NCBI GenBank assembly: GCA_947650285.1
Contig: CANTFL010000911.1
Span: 1-64,000, forward strand
Length of the DNA stretch: 64,000 bases
From: Hyaloperonospora brassicae
Lineage: Eukaryota > Oomycota > Peronosporomycetes > Peronosporales > Peronosporaceae
Direction: 5' to 3'
The notes under the pieces are model-generated. The model was given only the letters and a program-made list of their open reading frames with translations, did not search any database and had not been told where the DNA came from. Positions within the stretch are counted from its first letter, which is position 1. Each line of letters opens with the position of its first letter. Of the stretch, positions 46,863 through 58,977 are shown piece by piece. Position numbers and translations under genes: made by a program.

Positions 46863-49800
46863 TTTTGAAGGAAGGGGGTGAATCTGAGGAAAAGGTGTGT
46901 GAAATTATCAATTCCCATATAATATTGTGAATACTGCATATTGAAAACTCACTCAAGCACGATTCTGAGTTAGTCACGAGCATACGTTGTAAAATGTTAG
47001 GTGACAATCGTGCAAATAAAACAATGCTTATTGTGGATTGCCGCGCGCGTGTCCTATTTTGTCAAATTATATAATTACGAATCGAATTCGACAATGTCGG
47101 GGTATTAATAATTTTCCATATGCATTAATGCAAATTGAATACTATCAATACCCCGACTTTAGTTATTATCCTCGATTTAGTATGTTCTTATTACGTAGTG
47201 CAGTCAGAGGACGACACAGGCAATGTCAAATGCGCAAAAAAGTGCCTTCGTTCCTTGTAAAAATTTATTAATGAAGACATCTATCAAAGCACATCTCCGA
47301 GAGCCATATTTTCTTTGTGGGCTAACACATAATAAAGGATCTCTATTTTGCAGGTAACCCAATAAAGGACATTTGACGTACATAATTTTATAACGTTATT
47401 TTTTATTAAAATTGGGGCGGGGTGCTTGGAATTGCGATTACACGAAAGTTGATTGCGATAAGAAATATTTAATGAGCTATCATGGGAGTGATATTACTGG
47501 GGGGAAACGCACGACATTAGTGTAGAACCGATATTAAGGGAAGCAGCATGAATTTGTTTAAGTACCGGTGGTGGTAATCGTCATTGATACATGCGAGCTC
47601 TATCTTTGCGCCCGCCAATCGGTGGTAAATGTAATGGTTAGATTGCCAATTTAAAAGACGCTGGTATGTATGCAAGCATGATAAATTTAATTTTGACGAT
47701 GTTCAGTTGCGAAATGCCAAATTTTCGTATAATCTTCCCATCCAGCTCATAAAAACATACGTAGCGTCCAAACGACAGTATTTTTGGAAAGAAAACTTGG
47801 TAAGATGAAGTATAGCAAGTTGAAACCTTAGCATCGAAGATTTTATGACAATACAGTGGCGGAATTTTTACAATGTTCACGTAGATATATTATAGCAAAG
47901 TGACGAATTCAAGGTTTAAGTAATGTCAGTCTTGCCGACACACTATTTCAAATTTATAGATATAGTATTAACTTACACTTGAGAGCCTGTTTAAGACATT
48001 ATCATTATTTCAGGTTTGTACTATAATCTGGTACGTGCAGTTACAATTCATTATTTATTTACAACAAGATGCTAGGGTTTAAATGGATATGGCAGTTGGT
48101 ATTGGCAGCATAGCCTAGCGAAATTATCGTTATCATTTTTCAATCTCATTTGGATGATTTATATTGGTATATTCGATTCAGACGGACCGTAAGTATCGTT
48201 ATGTACAAGTATCGTCAGTAGAGACGGATTGTATAACAAATTGGCGTAGTCATGAATTACTTGTCGTCTCAACACGAATGTGTAAGTAAACTATACTACC
48301 CCGTCACTTACTAAATTAATCAGAAAAAATGGATATCTGACTAGGTCTCGTAACGGGAAGTTATATCGTATAACCTTCAATTTAATCATGTGGACGACAT
48401 GACTCCGCCTTCACACTGGTGATCAGCAGAACTATACAACGATGTTTATAAATACAAGCTATTAAGTAATTAATAACAATATACTATTCTTGCATAGAAA
48501 TGAATCAGAATTAATTTTTATCGGTTTTTCGAAAATGCAGAATCCTAACGTTGTAATAGTCAGTTGATTATTTAATGTTGTTTAGCAAGTCGAAGCATAC
48601 AGCAATATGTTGACAGGAGGCTGTACTGGCACCTACATTAGCTACAGCTATATTACGTTTTACGTCATTTAAACTGCGTTTTCAAAGGTCAACACGCCCG
48701 AGCAGGACCTTTGATTGCTTAAGAGTCTATATCATAGACGTCCGTAAGGCAAATGACGACCCTGGGGAAAGGAGGGGAGACGAATGTCCGTACATGCACA
48801 GAGAAAAAGTAAATTCAAACGCGGCGGGTAGCGCCATGTTGCTCATTCCTACAACAAATAGGTCATCATGAACACAAATTTTCCTCTTACCTTCTTTGCA
48901 CTCCTTGTAGTGTACAAAAAGCTACCACAATATAATGAAGAGCCACTGTGGTGGTCGGTGCCGAAGGTAGTGTGTAAATCTCGATGATCAACAGACTTTA
49001 TTGGCTAAATTGTGAATTATACGGAACGACATATAGAGAGTTAAATTCTAGAGAGTATTTTAATCGCCTTCATACGTAAAATATCTCAGATATCTACCCT
49101 GCAAATCAACGCATTTGACAAAGTCATCATCGAGACCATTTCGACAGCAATTGAAAAACTAATAATATATAGCTTTATTTGAGAATAAGTTAAGAATTTA
49201 ATAAAGCTTGCCAGACGGAAACCTTATAATTACCGTTTTTGCTTGTCTCTTTGAGCTAAATTGACGCCTTAAAGGGCGAAAGCTTAAGTTACGAAGTCGA
49301 TTTGAGCTATAACTTTTCGACCGGATCGTTTTGAAAAAATACGATGTCAATTAATAAATACACTAAGGCATAACAGCATTAAGTGCTCAGTTGTACACCC
49401 TTACAATGGTTACAGTGTTTCTTAACATGATTCTACGATCATTCCATTTTCTTGATGACTAGTTGTACGTTTCATGAAGCAAGTAGATCTATAAAACGCT
49501 TTACTACTTCCGATTGTAGCATGCCATGTATAACTTTACATGCGTGGCAAATAGGTATCAGCTCCCAATAAACGGTTTTTAATGCATAAAATTACAAGGC
49601 ACGCATACTTACAAGCAACCCGTTCTTCGAGGGTATACTAAAAGTTTATTTGCCATTCACAACGACTATTGATGTCATTGATCGACACGCTTCTCATCTG
49701 CTAATGATGATAAGTAGCAATAACGCAAAAATGAATGGGCCCGTTTTACTCACAATCCACAGCCCGCCATTAAAATATGTGTCCGAGACCTACAAAATCC

Positions 49801-52800
49801 TCGTCAAATAGTCAATCATAGACTTGAGTCAATACCATCATTCCAAGCAATGCGAATTGTCTTAAGCACGCTTGCGCAAACTCGGGACCCACGTGCGCAC
49901 TGTATACGTCATTAAACGTGTTTTTGATAGTACTCTTGTAGTACCTACCAATACCTAAGATCAGGTGCGAAGCTTTGTTGTTGACAGTACTAATGAAAAA
50001 TAACACTCAATAGTTATTTAAAAGCACAACACTATTTTATTTTCTATGACTATTGTACCGTTGTAGACAAGACTAAGTCTTTCAGCAACATCAGCGTACT
50101 CCAAAGACTTGAGCAATCCGCATCTCACTTATTAGTAAGGTGAGTCGCTAACCCGACGCATCGACACCTTACATGATGTAAGCGCGCAAAGGCCCGCTCG
50201 AGAGATGGTTTGACCACATTGAGTCCCGATGGATAAAAACATCCATGACGTGACTCATTATCTCAATTAGTAACGTACCAACCTATCATTTAAAGGTAAA
50301 AAAGAGACCGAAAAAAATATCAATTTTACCAAATGGGTACACCAAGTGAGTCTATGCACAATTCAAAAGCTATGCGAGAAAGTGGTCACATATTGGATGT
50401 CGTTCGATATCAATAAAGTAGAATTCGTTAAGCAAACAATTATGCCTATTGCCAATCGTGCCTTGGTCCCAGAATCTGGACTCGTCTAGGGCGATTAGGC
50501 ACACAAACGTTCTGGCTGCAAATTTATCCACGGTGCCATGTCATATTACGAACATCGACTTACAAACACACCTACATGTTTGTAAGGTCTTGCGTAGATT
50601 GTTGACCTTACTCACGCCGCTCAAAACCCAGCTGCGTAGAGGTAATCATGGCAAAGGAAAATCTTGAATATTGGCGATCTTTCTGAATCTGGATACAAAA
50701 GTCTCAATTTACGTACTGATGCTATATTTGATCGTGAAGTCTGTGCATGCATGTTTTCAACATCATTTGAAGTTTTGACCCATTAAGCACAAAACGAGGC
50801 GGTTGATGATTCGACCAGATATCATGTCGAGATTGTCAAACAATGATAGAGATAATTTATAAGATGCAGTGTCTGCGGGATCAAGAGTATATTGTAGGAT
50901 TAAGCAAGAGCTTTCTGATATACCTGGAGCGGATACCCTCCTCGCATATGAGGATAAGTGGGCATCTATGCGGACCAAATAAACAAGCACAGTCACTTTT
51001 GTCGGGACGAGCTCCTCCACATTCACAAAATCTGTATTACGGCAGGACTCAAGAAAGCCAACTATAATACGGTGGTTGGATCAATTTGCGACAAGCAAGA
51101 GAATACGCAAGTGTCGTCTTGTCTACGATCGATATTGCTTAATTTATCGCTGAAGCAACTCCGTCGTACATACATTCAACTCTCATACGTTTACGACTCT
51201 GAACATCAAGCAATACTGGGTAGTCGACCCTATAATGTAAAACACATCTTCCACCATCTACACCGACTTTTTATTTCAATATGTCTTGGCAACCACCTCT
51301 GTATCATGCACACGTCGTAAGATATCATGATTCTTTGCGAGATATTCGCTGATTTGTTTTAAACAGTGATGCGTCTGACATTAGCAAACCGATCGGCGAG
51401 CTCTCTCTACCAAACACAAAGACATTTACAGAGAATATCAGGGTAGTACGATCGTGTGATTCACTTACATAGAATGAAGCATAGTCGATTAATACATGTA
51501 CGGCACTTGATTCGACGCAAATTGTACAATAATCATAAACCTCCAAGACTTTGAGTCATCAGCTCTAATAAAGTATGAAAAACGACTGATAACGCGATTG
51601 ACCCATGCATAAAACTTGGCAGTTGTGGAATGATGCTATTACCTAAAAAAACGAGCAATACGATGTTAAAGCCGACCAGACAACAGGCAGAACTCTTTCG
51701 TGCGACCGCGTTCTGTTTGGCTAAACGATACAAATAAAGCCATCGAGTGTTGTACGCAGACATTACCGTCATTCAATATATTCACTGTCACAAAGACTCT
51801 GAACGTTACACGATTGACAAAGTTCTATATGTGACGAAACACATTACGCTGAAGCGGCGATAGTAAACATTTGTAATCGACAATACGAAAGTGAAGAAAG
51901 GTGTCTCTTACTTTGTCGTATTCTAATACGCAGAGGAAGCGTTGATCGACCAAACGATAGAGCTTGGTAAATGAAATCGAGAATTTGCCCTTATGAATCA
52001 ATTTGTTTCAATTATCATCTGCAGATATCTCTTAACAACATGTCACAACAGGTTGTATGATAAACACTTGGCCGTTGCCTGCATGTACTATTTTCTGGTG
52101 TATCAAAGCTTGGGATCTCTCTGTAGAGGACGCCTTATAGACTCCCGATTCCGCAAGAACTATGAAGGTAATCAAAGCGATAACGATTCACTTATTTTTA
52201 TAGCAGTACATCTTATTGTAGATTACTGCATAAAATGCTGTAAGTACGCCTTCCGAATACACCTGGATGTTGTTGACCAAACTTTATATATATTGATTAA
52301 TTAATCTCAATTAATAATAAATTTGACTGCGCCATTCGATGTACAATATATGACGATTTTAAAGGCTTATGCATATTTGTTAAAAACACATTTGACCGAC
52401 GTCAGCCTCTTCATTGATGCCTTTTTGGTCTGTACCGTCATGGTGCGATATAGCGGGACAACAATGCGTGTACTCACGTAGTACAAGATACCTACACATC
52501 CACACTGTGGGAAGGTGCCTTGAGAGCTCATGTACACTATACGTGCAATAAAAAGTATACCTTACTCATGAAATTGCATAGTAGAAGGAAATTAGAGAGC
52601 CGTGGTACCTGCAATCAAAGCATTTGAGAATATAACTATATATAAAGCCAATTATTTATAATTTAACCACCATTTCACCATCTAACGAGCGCGTGTAGCA
52701 AATTTAGTTGATATATAAATAACTTACATTAATCAATAGATAACACGGTGCCGCATATTACCCTCGAAGGTATCAGTCGCGTGATATATCCCCTGTTGTA

Positions 52801-52890
52801 TAATTTAACGAAAAGTTTGTCAAGTGAAGTCAGTGAATGCATTGACCGATTGTAGCTGGCAAGAGTATGTAAGAATCACTCGGCTACCGT
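46863..52890. other. AT-rich gene-poor plain, no gene recognised
   Basis: ORFs up to 120 codons (50958-51320 on +) without recognisable motifs. A GC-richer piece around 48680-48840 and a run of tgagtc/tgactc words around 50130-50260 may be repeat relics. Nothing is supported as a gene. Confidence 0.45.
47096..47157. repeat. Perfect 11-bp inverted repeat (possible MITE or foldback)
   Basis: GTCGGGGTATT (47096-47106) and AATACCCCGAC (47147-47157) are perfect inverted copies separated by 40 AT-rich bases. GC-rich arms in AT-rich DNA make chance less likely, but no target duplication was confirmed. Confidence 0.5.
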
Positions 52891-52896
52891 CTGTGT

Positions 52897-53585
52897 GACG
52901 GGCCGCTGCTTCCTTCGTACTGGAACACCAGTACGGAGTTGATTTTCACTGACAATAGTGATGATCAGTGCGTTGCTAGGTGTAAGCACTGCACAGAGGA
53001 AGGATAAACAACTAAGGCAAGACTCTGGTTGTAGAAAAAGTCAAACTGTTATTCAATACAATTAAGTCCTACGACTCTTGTTCTCTGTTTTGACCTTCAT
53101 TATATTATTATAACTAAATGTATGATGACGTCTACTCACCACCCATTGCGCGCGTCTAGCAGCGATTGGTGGGTTGATATAATCACAAATGTAAACCAAT
53201 AAGTAGACCGTTGAGTCATCTCAACAATATCACTATAGTTAGTGATATTGTAACAAGAATATCCAGCGTAATATTCTTTAAGACCATTACGCACAATGTT
53301 TATTTCATTTAACGGCTACCCCATTACAATCTGCTTATAATCGAGAGATTATTTCATGCCGTTAGGTGTTTATCCCGTGCATTTTGCAACTTTTCCCTTC
53401 AGATATATTAAATATAATTAAGTTACTGAGAGAACAATTGTGTAGCATCGAATAATTTTGTTAGCCGCAATATTACATGGGTTGGCCAGCAGATGATCAG
53501 CCCTACCACATCTGGTGGGACTTGACAGCCGGTATCATGGCAGGCACTAGTTAAGGGTCAGAGCGTCCTAAGTTGCTCCCTAAAT
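52897..53585. other. Stem-loop-rich block (possible solo LTR or structured RNA)
   Basis: Perfect or near-perfect hairpins cluster here. They are CTTCGTACTGG/CCAGTACGGAG with loop AACA (52913-52938), GTTGAG/CTCAAC (53210-53225) and CAATATCACTA/TAGTGATATTG with loop TAGT (53225-53250). AAGAATAT/ATATTCTT (53255-53278) and ATAATC/GATTAT with a GAGA tetraloop (53337-53352) follow, then CCTACCA/TGGTGGG with loop CATC (53502-53519) and AGGG..GAGC/GCTCCCT (53553-53582). The block starts TGTGACGGGCCGC, which resembles an LTR start. No coding frame is recognised. Structured RNA, LTR and foldback element remain open readings. Confidence 0.45.
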
Positions 53586-54374
53586 ACCTCACCCCGTAAG
53601 ATATTAATTCTACATTTCCTATTGCAATGTAATAAGTTGATTATTAGAGATAATATTTACATTGACGTTAGCATATTATCATGTCATAAAAACGGACTCA
53701 TCCCGTTGCCAAACCTTGACGTCATGCTTCTCGAATCGATCAAAGGTGGATTCATTACAAATATGAACTGCATCGACGGCTTAGCACATAAAAATCCATC
53801 ATCGGCCATGGGTCGATAATTTTGTCACCAACGACACGTGGAGGACAGCGTGTCCTGAGAAACAGTCGTGTGAAAATTGTCACTTCGACGTCGATCTAAT
53901 TTTTACTTCACTCGTCGTGTCGGCCGGAAATTTGGAACAGTGAGTCATATATTCAATAGAGCGACAACTGTTGGAGTTCTTTAGATCTAGAACATTCCTC
54001 GAGTACAACAAAAAGCAGTAGAAGTACGACGAAAATTTAAACGGCTAAAATTAATGGTAATTTAACATCTCGCCAATGGCCCTCATCTTGCAGTAAGATC
54101 AAGGATTGTACGCATGTGAAGTGCTTCGGTTGTGTATAGAACAAGCACACTGACTTGATAAGAATTTGACTCAGGCAGTCGGCCTTCTTGCGCCGCTTGG
54201 GTCAATCTCTCTCGGCCATGGGGCTCCATCGTGGCCGAAAGGCATACGCTTGCAAACACGTTTTATCGGGATTGACTACTCGTGACATTTCTATTTCTAT
54301 AGCTACTGCACCCAGTAAGTCCGTGATCGTAGTTGTGTTAAAACAGTACTAGTGTCCAAGCGTTCGGGTCGCGA
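53586..54374. other. Intergenic between stem-loop block and UBL-PUB gene
   Basis: Mostly AT-rich and featureless. Composition rises towards GC near 54180-54250, where a short minus-strand coding-like frame occurs (listed separately). Confidence 0.45.
54083..54229 (-). other. Possible remnant of a divergent gene start
   Basis: The ATG at 54229 opens a 48-codon frame beginning MEPHGRERLTQAAQEGRLPE. Its first 20 codons are GC-rich and look coding; the rest is AT-rich. It is oriented away from the UBL-PUB gene and 213 bp from that gene's ATG, as expected for a divergent neighbour whose body was lost. No domain can be assigned. Confidence 0.25.
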
Positions 54375-54390
54375 GCTCACTTTCAACTAC
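54375..54390 (+). promoter_or_regulatory. Initiator-like element of the UBL-PUB gene
   Basis: GCTCACTTTCAACTAC lies 54-68 bp before the ATG at 54443. It matches the oomycete initiator GCTCATTYYNCAWTTT at most positions. A GA-rich run (agagagagagtgagagag) follows in the presumed 5' leader. Confidence 0.55.
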
Positions 54391-54442
54391 AGACAGAGAG
54401 AGAGTGAGAGAGTGAGCAGAACGACGCGTGCCCACACACCTC

Positions 54443-55710
54443 ATGGCGGACGCATTAACGATCAAAGTCGTCAGTAGCACGGCCGAGAGTCTACAGGTTC
54501 ACGTAAACCTATCCGCGACCTCAGTGCTGACCCTGAAGCAGCTTATCGAGCAGCAGGACGCGCGCCGGTTTCCAGTCGCGGCCCAACGTCTGATCTTCCA
54601 AGGCCAGATCCTGCAGGACGCCAAGCTACTGACCGCGTACCACGTCACGGCTGGCTGTGCTCTCCACTTGACACTAACGCCCAATGGCGCAGCGACTGCG
54701 ACTACGGCGGTGGCGTCCGCGCCACAGTCTCAATTGAATACGTTTTTGCAGCAAATGAGAGACGGCGAGTCTCGCGATGCGTACGCGACGGCCGTGCAGA
54801 CGCTGCTGAAGATCTGCGCCAATATTGTGGACCACCCGACAGAGGACAAGTACAGGAAGCTGCGGGTGGACAATGCAGCGCTCAAGGAAAAGCTCTTTGA
54901 TCGGACGCGGGGACGGGACGCTGTCAACTTGCTGGGCTTTCAGGACGGAGTGCTGGCGGTGAGAGGCATAAAGATGCAGCAGATATGTGCGAGAAAGAGA
55001 GCTGACGGACTGTGCTGTTGGTGCTGTTGTTGTCGCTTCTGTTGTAGGGACATGTGGTGCTCGTGCCGACGCCAGAGAAGTGGGAGAACTTGATAGCGTG
55101 CAAGAACGTCTTGCATTCCGCGGCTACGGCGCTGGCTGGAACCGCCGCACCAGGCTTTGCTCCGGTTGTTCATGCAACGCCGGCAACAAGTGCTGGCGGA
55201 AACTTTGCGTCGCAAGCACAGGCGTTGTTGCAGAACCCTGCGATGTTGCAGTCCATGGCGAGCAACCCGATGGTGCAGCAATTGAGTCAGCACAACCCCA
55301 TGCTGGCCCAGGCCTTGCAAAATCCGGCGTTGCTGGCACAGTCGATGCAGGCTTTGCAGCAAAACCCGGGAATGATGCAACAGATCAGCCAGATGATGGG
55401 TGATCCGAATGCAATGGCGCGCATGCAGCAGATGATGGCCGGAGGCGGCATGGACGGCCTCGGCGGCCTCGGCAGCTTTGCATCCACTGGCTCAGCGTCG
55501 TCGGCTCCTGCGGCCAATCCGTTTGCTGCTCACCCGAGCAACGCGAACCCGATCGCAAGCCCCAGTCCAGCAACGCCATCAGAAGCTTCGACGCCGTCTC
55601 CGACAGCAGTCGCCGCTCCGTCGCCGACGCCTCCGGCCCCTACAGCCGACGACACGTACGATGAGGATGCGATCGCCGATGCCATTGCGCGCTCGTTGCA
55701 AGATCAGTGA
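54443..55710 (+). CDS. UBL-PUB-STI1-UIM protein (ubiquilin-like, probable p97/proteasome shuttle)
   Basis: Two exons, join(54443..54958,55048..55710), give 392 aa. The 89-bp intron (GTGAGA..TAG) is phase 0 and joins the two halves of the PUB domain. A ubiquitin-like domain spans residues 1-80 (LKQLIEQQDARRFPVAAQRL, IFQGQILQD). A PUB domain spans about 97-195 (AVQTLLKICANIVDHPTEDK, YRKL, LLGFQDG, VPTPEKWENL). A Met/Gln-rich STI1-like region spans about 224-305 (LLQNPAMLQSMASNPMVQQL and later repeats). A Pro/Ala/Ser linker leads to a C-terminal UIM-like helix (EDAIADAIARSLQDQ). PUB domains bind the C-terminus of p97/Cdc48, and UBL domains bind proteasome receptors. A role in handing ubiquitylated or misfolded clients from p97 to the proteasome is inference. 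Ubiquilins have UBL-STI1-UBA; here PUB is added and UIM replaces UBA. Confidence 0.9.
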
Positions 55711-56138
55711 CGCAGCAGACGCAGCAGCAGCGCGTGGCGTCGCACACTGTCGTGTCGGAAGGAACCAACGACCGCAAACGCTTTTGCTGACGTCGGCGTG
55801 TCGCAGCTGACGTCCCCATCCTAAATCCGCATGTCTAAAGTTTCCAAGCGGTCGAGCGATCATTGGCTGAAAATTGACTATTGACCAATCGTAGCGCCCA
55901 TCCTGCCGCCTCGTTTTGTTGGCGCACAGTTTTCCACCGTCGCTAAGTCTGCGCATGCTGCGCGTCGCTCTCGCTGCACCGACAGAGTCCTCCGCGCGCG
56001 CCCCGCACGACGCCCATTGCCACACGTCCTCTACTGCGTCTTCTGCGCTACGCTGCACGCTCTCTGGCGCCTCAACGCACGGCTGGAAGTCGCGCTCTCG
56101 GACACTCTGATCATCGACACGTCAACGCGTTTCGCGCA
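55711..56138. other. Intergenic between UBL-PUB and PDZ genes
   Basis: 428 bp, GC-rich. It should hold the 3' end of the UBL-PUB gene and the promoter of the PDZ gene. No clear initiator match was seen. Short overlapping ORFs on both strands are composition effects. Confidence 0.5.
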
Positions 56139-58765
56139 ATGGCGAGCGACCAACAACACCAACAACAGCAGCAGCAACAGATGGCGGCAGAAGCTGTGGC
56201 TGGGAACACGAGTGGCTCGTCTGCCCCTCTCGATACGGCGACCAGCGGCAGCAGCAGCAGCAACGTCCACGTGCAGGGGTTCGCGCCACTGGCCTTCGAC
56301 GAAAGTCTCGTGGCTGCAATGACGACGGGATCGACTGGCGCGATGACCGCTGTGACGACCACAAGCAGCAAGTCGGCCGCTGATTTCTTTCTGGATCAGA
56401 TCGCAGCAGTGGTGTCGGACGAGAAGAAGCTCTCGGATGTGCGTGGCCGAACGCACTCGAAGAAAAGTGGCAGCTAGAATTGACGATGGCTGTTGCCGAC
56501 GCATGGTGAGTGATGTAGCTCACGTTGTTGTGCTACGTGATTTGTGTGTGGCTTGCAGAATATCATGGACTTGATCCCGCCTGTGGAAGCGCCAGTGAGT
56601 CAAGCAGCAGGCGGAGGGACAGGTGGTTCGAGTGCAGGCATGACGTCGTCGATCGACATACCGTTGCAGCCACCGCCCGGGCTGATGATGCGTGCGTTGT
56701 CGCCGCCGACGTCGCTCTTGCCTGACTTTGGTGATGTTGCGTCTTTGTCTCTGCTTGGAGATGGCATGGTAAGTGGGACAGCAACGAGCTTGGGTACGTT
56801 TGCTTTGCCAGCGACGACGACAGTTGCAACAGCGGTGAAACGAGAGCTACCTGTTGTAAGACCGGCAGTCACAGGTACAACTGCAGCTTTGACGAGACAA
56901 GCAGATCTGATGAGTGCGGCGAACAAGAAACAGAAAACGGAGAATTCGCAGTCGGATTCTGTTGCGAAATGTGGAGTGTCTGCACCGCCCCTGTCGGCAA
57001 TTGGCAATCCGCCAATCCAGCAGCAACAGCAAGCGAGACATCATCTTCATAGCAACAACAATCAGTTGGGTGTGTCTGCCGCCGCTGCAGCAGCACGCGA
57101 GAAAGTAATGAAAGAGCCACAGTCTGGTGATCTCTACGAGTGTGTGATCACCAAACGCAATGGGGGACTAGGACTCACACTCGCCTGCGTGGATGACCAC
57201 GTCCAAATTACAGGGCTTGCGCCAGATACACCTGCCGCGAGTAGCGGTATCTGCGTTGGCGACACGCTGGTGGCTGTATCGGGGCTGCCTGTGCGCGGAC
57301 TGCAATTCTCGACGGTTATTGGCCGCCTTAAATCGACTTCGCGCAACTCGGTTGTTCTTAAACTTCGCCGAAATCCTTGTACGTGTGAACTCGATGAGTA
57401 TGATTACGTGTGCTGTCTGACGCCGCTCGTACGGATCGCTCTTGTGTTGTGTATAGTTCGACAAAATGCTGGTGGCTCGGCATCGTATCGCGGAATGAAA
57501 CGCCCCGCTCGAGGGATGATTAGGGGGCCGGATAGCAGCAATAGTGCTAACGTTCTCTCAAGTAAGACGATGGCGCTGGAGACGCGAATAGGTGGTGGTC
57601 AAAGCAATGTCATGAATGGTTCTACTGGAAGTACGGGTGGCCTGCCGAACACAGGGACCGCACCTGCTGGCCTAGATGACCCGCACCGCTCGCATCACCA
57701 AGGACTTACTGGTTTCGCGAACCATTCCGCTGGTAATAACCATGCGCAGCCTATACAGCTCAAGTCGGAATCCATGAACTCGACGTATTTCCCCACAGAT
57801 GCGTCTATTCTGACAATGGGAGCGCCTGCTAGTAGTACGTCAGCCGCTGTATTACCCAGTGCAATCGCACCATCTTCGGTCTTCAGTGATTTGCAGACTG
57901 GACGGAGAGTTAGTCATGAGGAGAAGGATCGCTACTATGCTGAGTGCCGATCTCTTCGACACGAAATGGGTAGAGTCATGGTGGCACAAAGATTGCAAAA
58001 GCGAGAAGCGAAATTGTTTACTACTCAGTTGCAGGCGGTCGTGGACAAGTTCAAAGAGCAAGTGCGGTCGCTGGAATCGACACCGTCCGCTGCAGTACCT
58101 TCCACTGCAACACCTTCTGAACCGTCCAGCAGCTCTGATCGCGACGAAGTAACAGCTTTACGTCTAAAACTGGTGGAAGCAAACCAGGCATTAGCGAAAC
58201 GACAAACTGAAATGCTGGTGCTTCAAGATCGAGAAGCTCGACATGCGCTTCCGGAATCCCAGCGCTTGAGATGGCAAATTGTGTCGCACATGCGGAGAAG
58301 TGTGCTGCAAATTGACTGTAAAGCGGCTTCGAAGTTGTCACCCCCTCCGACCGTGAAGACGGCTGGTGTACCCAATGATCCGCGAGTGAGTTTTGAGGAG
58401 CGGCTCGAAGGTGTCCGGCTTAGTGCTTTCGCGCTACTTGTTGGACAGAGCAATGCAAAACCTGGATCACCTACTGTTGAGCTCGAACTTGACGTGAAAG
58501 CTTGTACCGAGGTAAGTGATTGTAATGTATGTGTTTGGGTTGCAACTTTGGGATGTCGAACAACGATCTAATGGCTTGACGGCATCTTGCGTTGTAATTG
58601 GAACAGCTTCTAGGCTGGAATTTACGCGAAGTGGTTGTCCAAGCAGCAGGGACATACACTGTAAGTGTGGCTGACAATGTTCACGTAAGGTATATGCGAA
58701 CCGAAGAGGCTCTTGTCGTTTCGTGGACACTATGCGTGAAAGACAACTGTAGCGGAAGGAAATAG
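56139..58765 (+). CDS. PDZ-domain protein with Q-rich N-terminus and C-terminal coiled coil
   Basis: Four exons, join(56139..56438,56559..57378,57457..58511,58607..58765), give 777 aa. Introns are 120, 78 and 95 bp. The 78-bp intron is open in frame, but it has GTACGT..TAG ends and falls right at the end of the PDZ domain, so it is taken as spliced. A poly-Gln run lies near residues 5-14, with low-complexity Ser/Thr/Ala sequence to about 285. A basic patch (NKKQK) lies near 229. The PDZ domain spans about 287-373, with a GGLGLTL carboxylate-binding loop, P-D-T-P-A-A-S-S-G and G-D-T-L-V-A-V-S-G. After another low-complexity region come an Arg/Glu/Lys coiled coil (H-E-E-K-D-R-Y-Y onward) and a globular end. 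It is probably an adaptor; ligand and location are unknown. It is convergent with the downstream polymerase gene. Confidence 0.8.
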
Positions 58766-58977
58766 TGCTTCTGCGTTGGCAAAGTTGCGCAAATGCACAT
58801 AGTACTGCAGAGGGCGCGGTCTGGCGTGAAGCGGGTGAAGCAAAGCTGGCGAGGTTCAATCCAATGTAGAAACCAAGAGGCTACAGGACTCGCACGAGCG
58901 CTGGGCATAGAATTCAGGCATTTTCTATTTGCATAGGAAATGGACAAGTGGTCAAGTGGTCAAGAATGGTAGAAGCC

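Noticed and set aside
56439..56477. The first PDZ-gene exon read through to a stop (a separate 112-aa protein)
   Set aside because: A donor at 56439 and an acceptor ending at 56558 join in phase to the large downstream frame; the short version would leave that frame without a start.
55054..56504. Several ORFs of 100-160 codons in alternative frames around the UBL-PUB and PDZ genes
   Set aside because: The GC-rich, low-complexity coding sequence keeps other frames open; they encode Arg/Ser/Pro-rich shadows.
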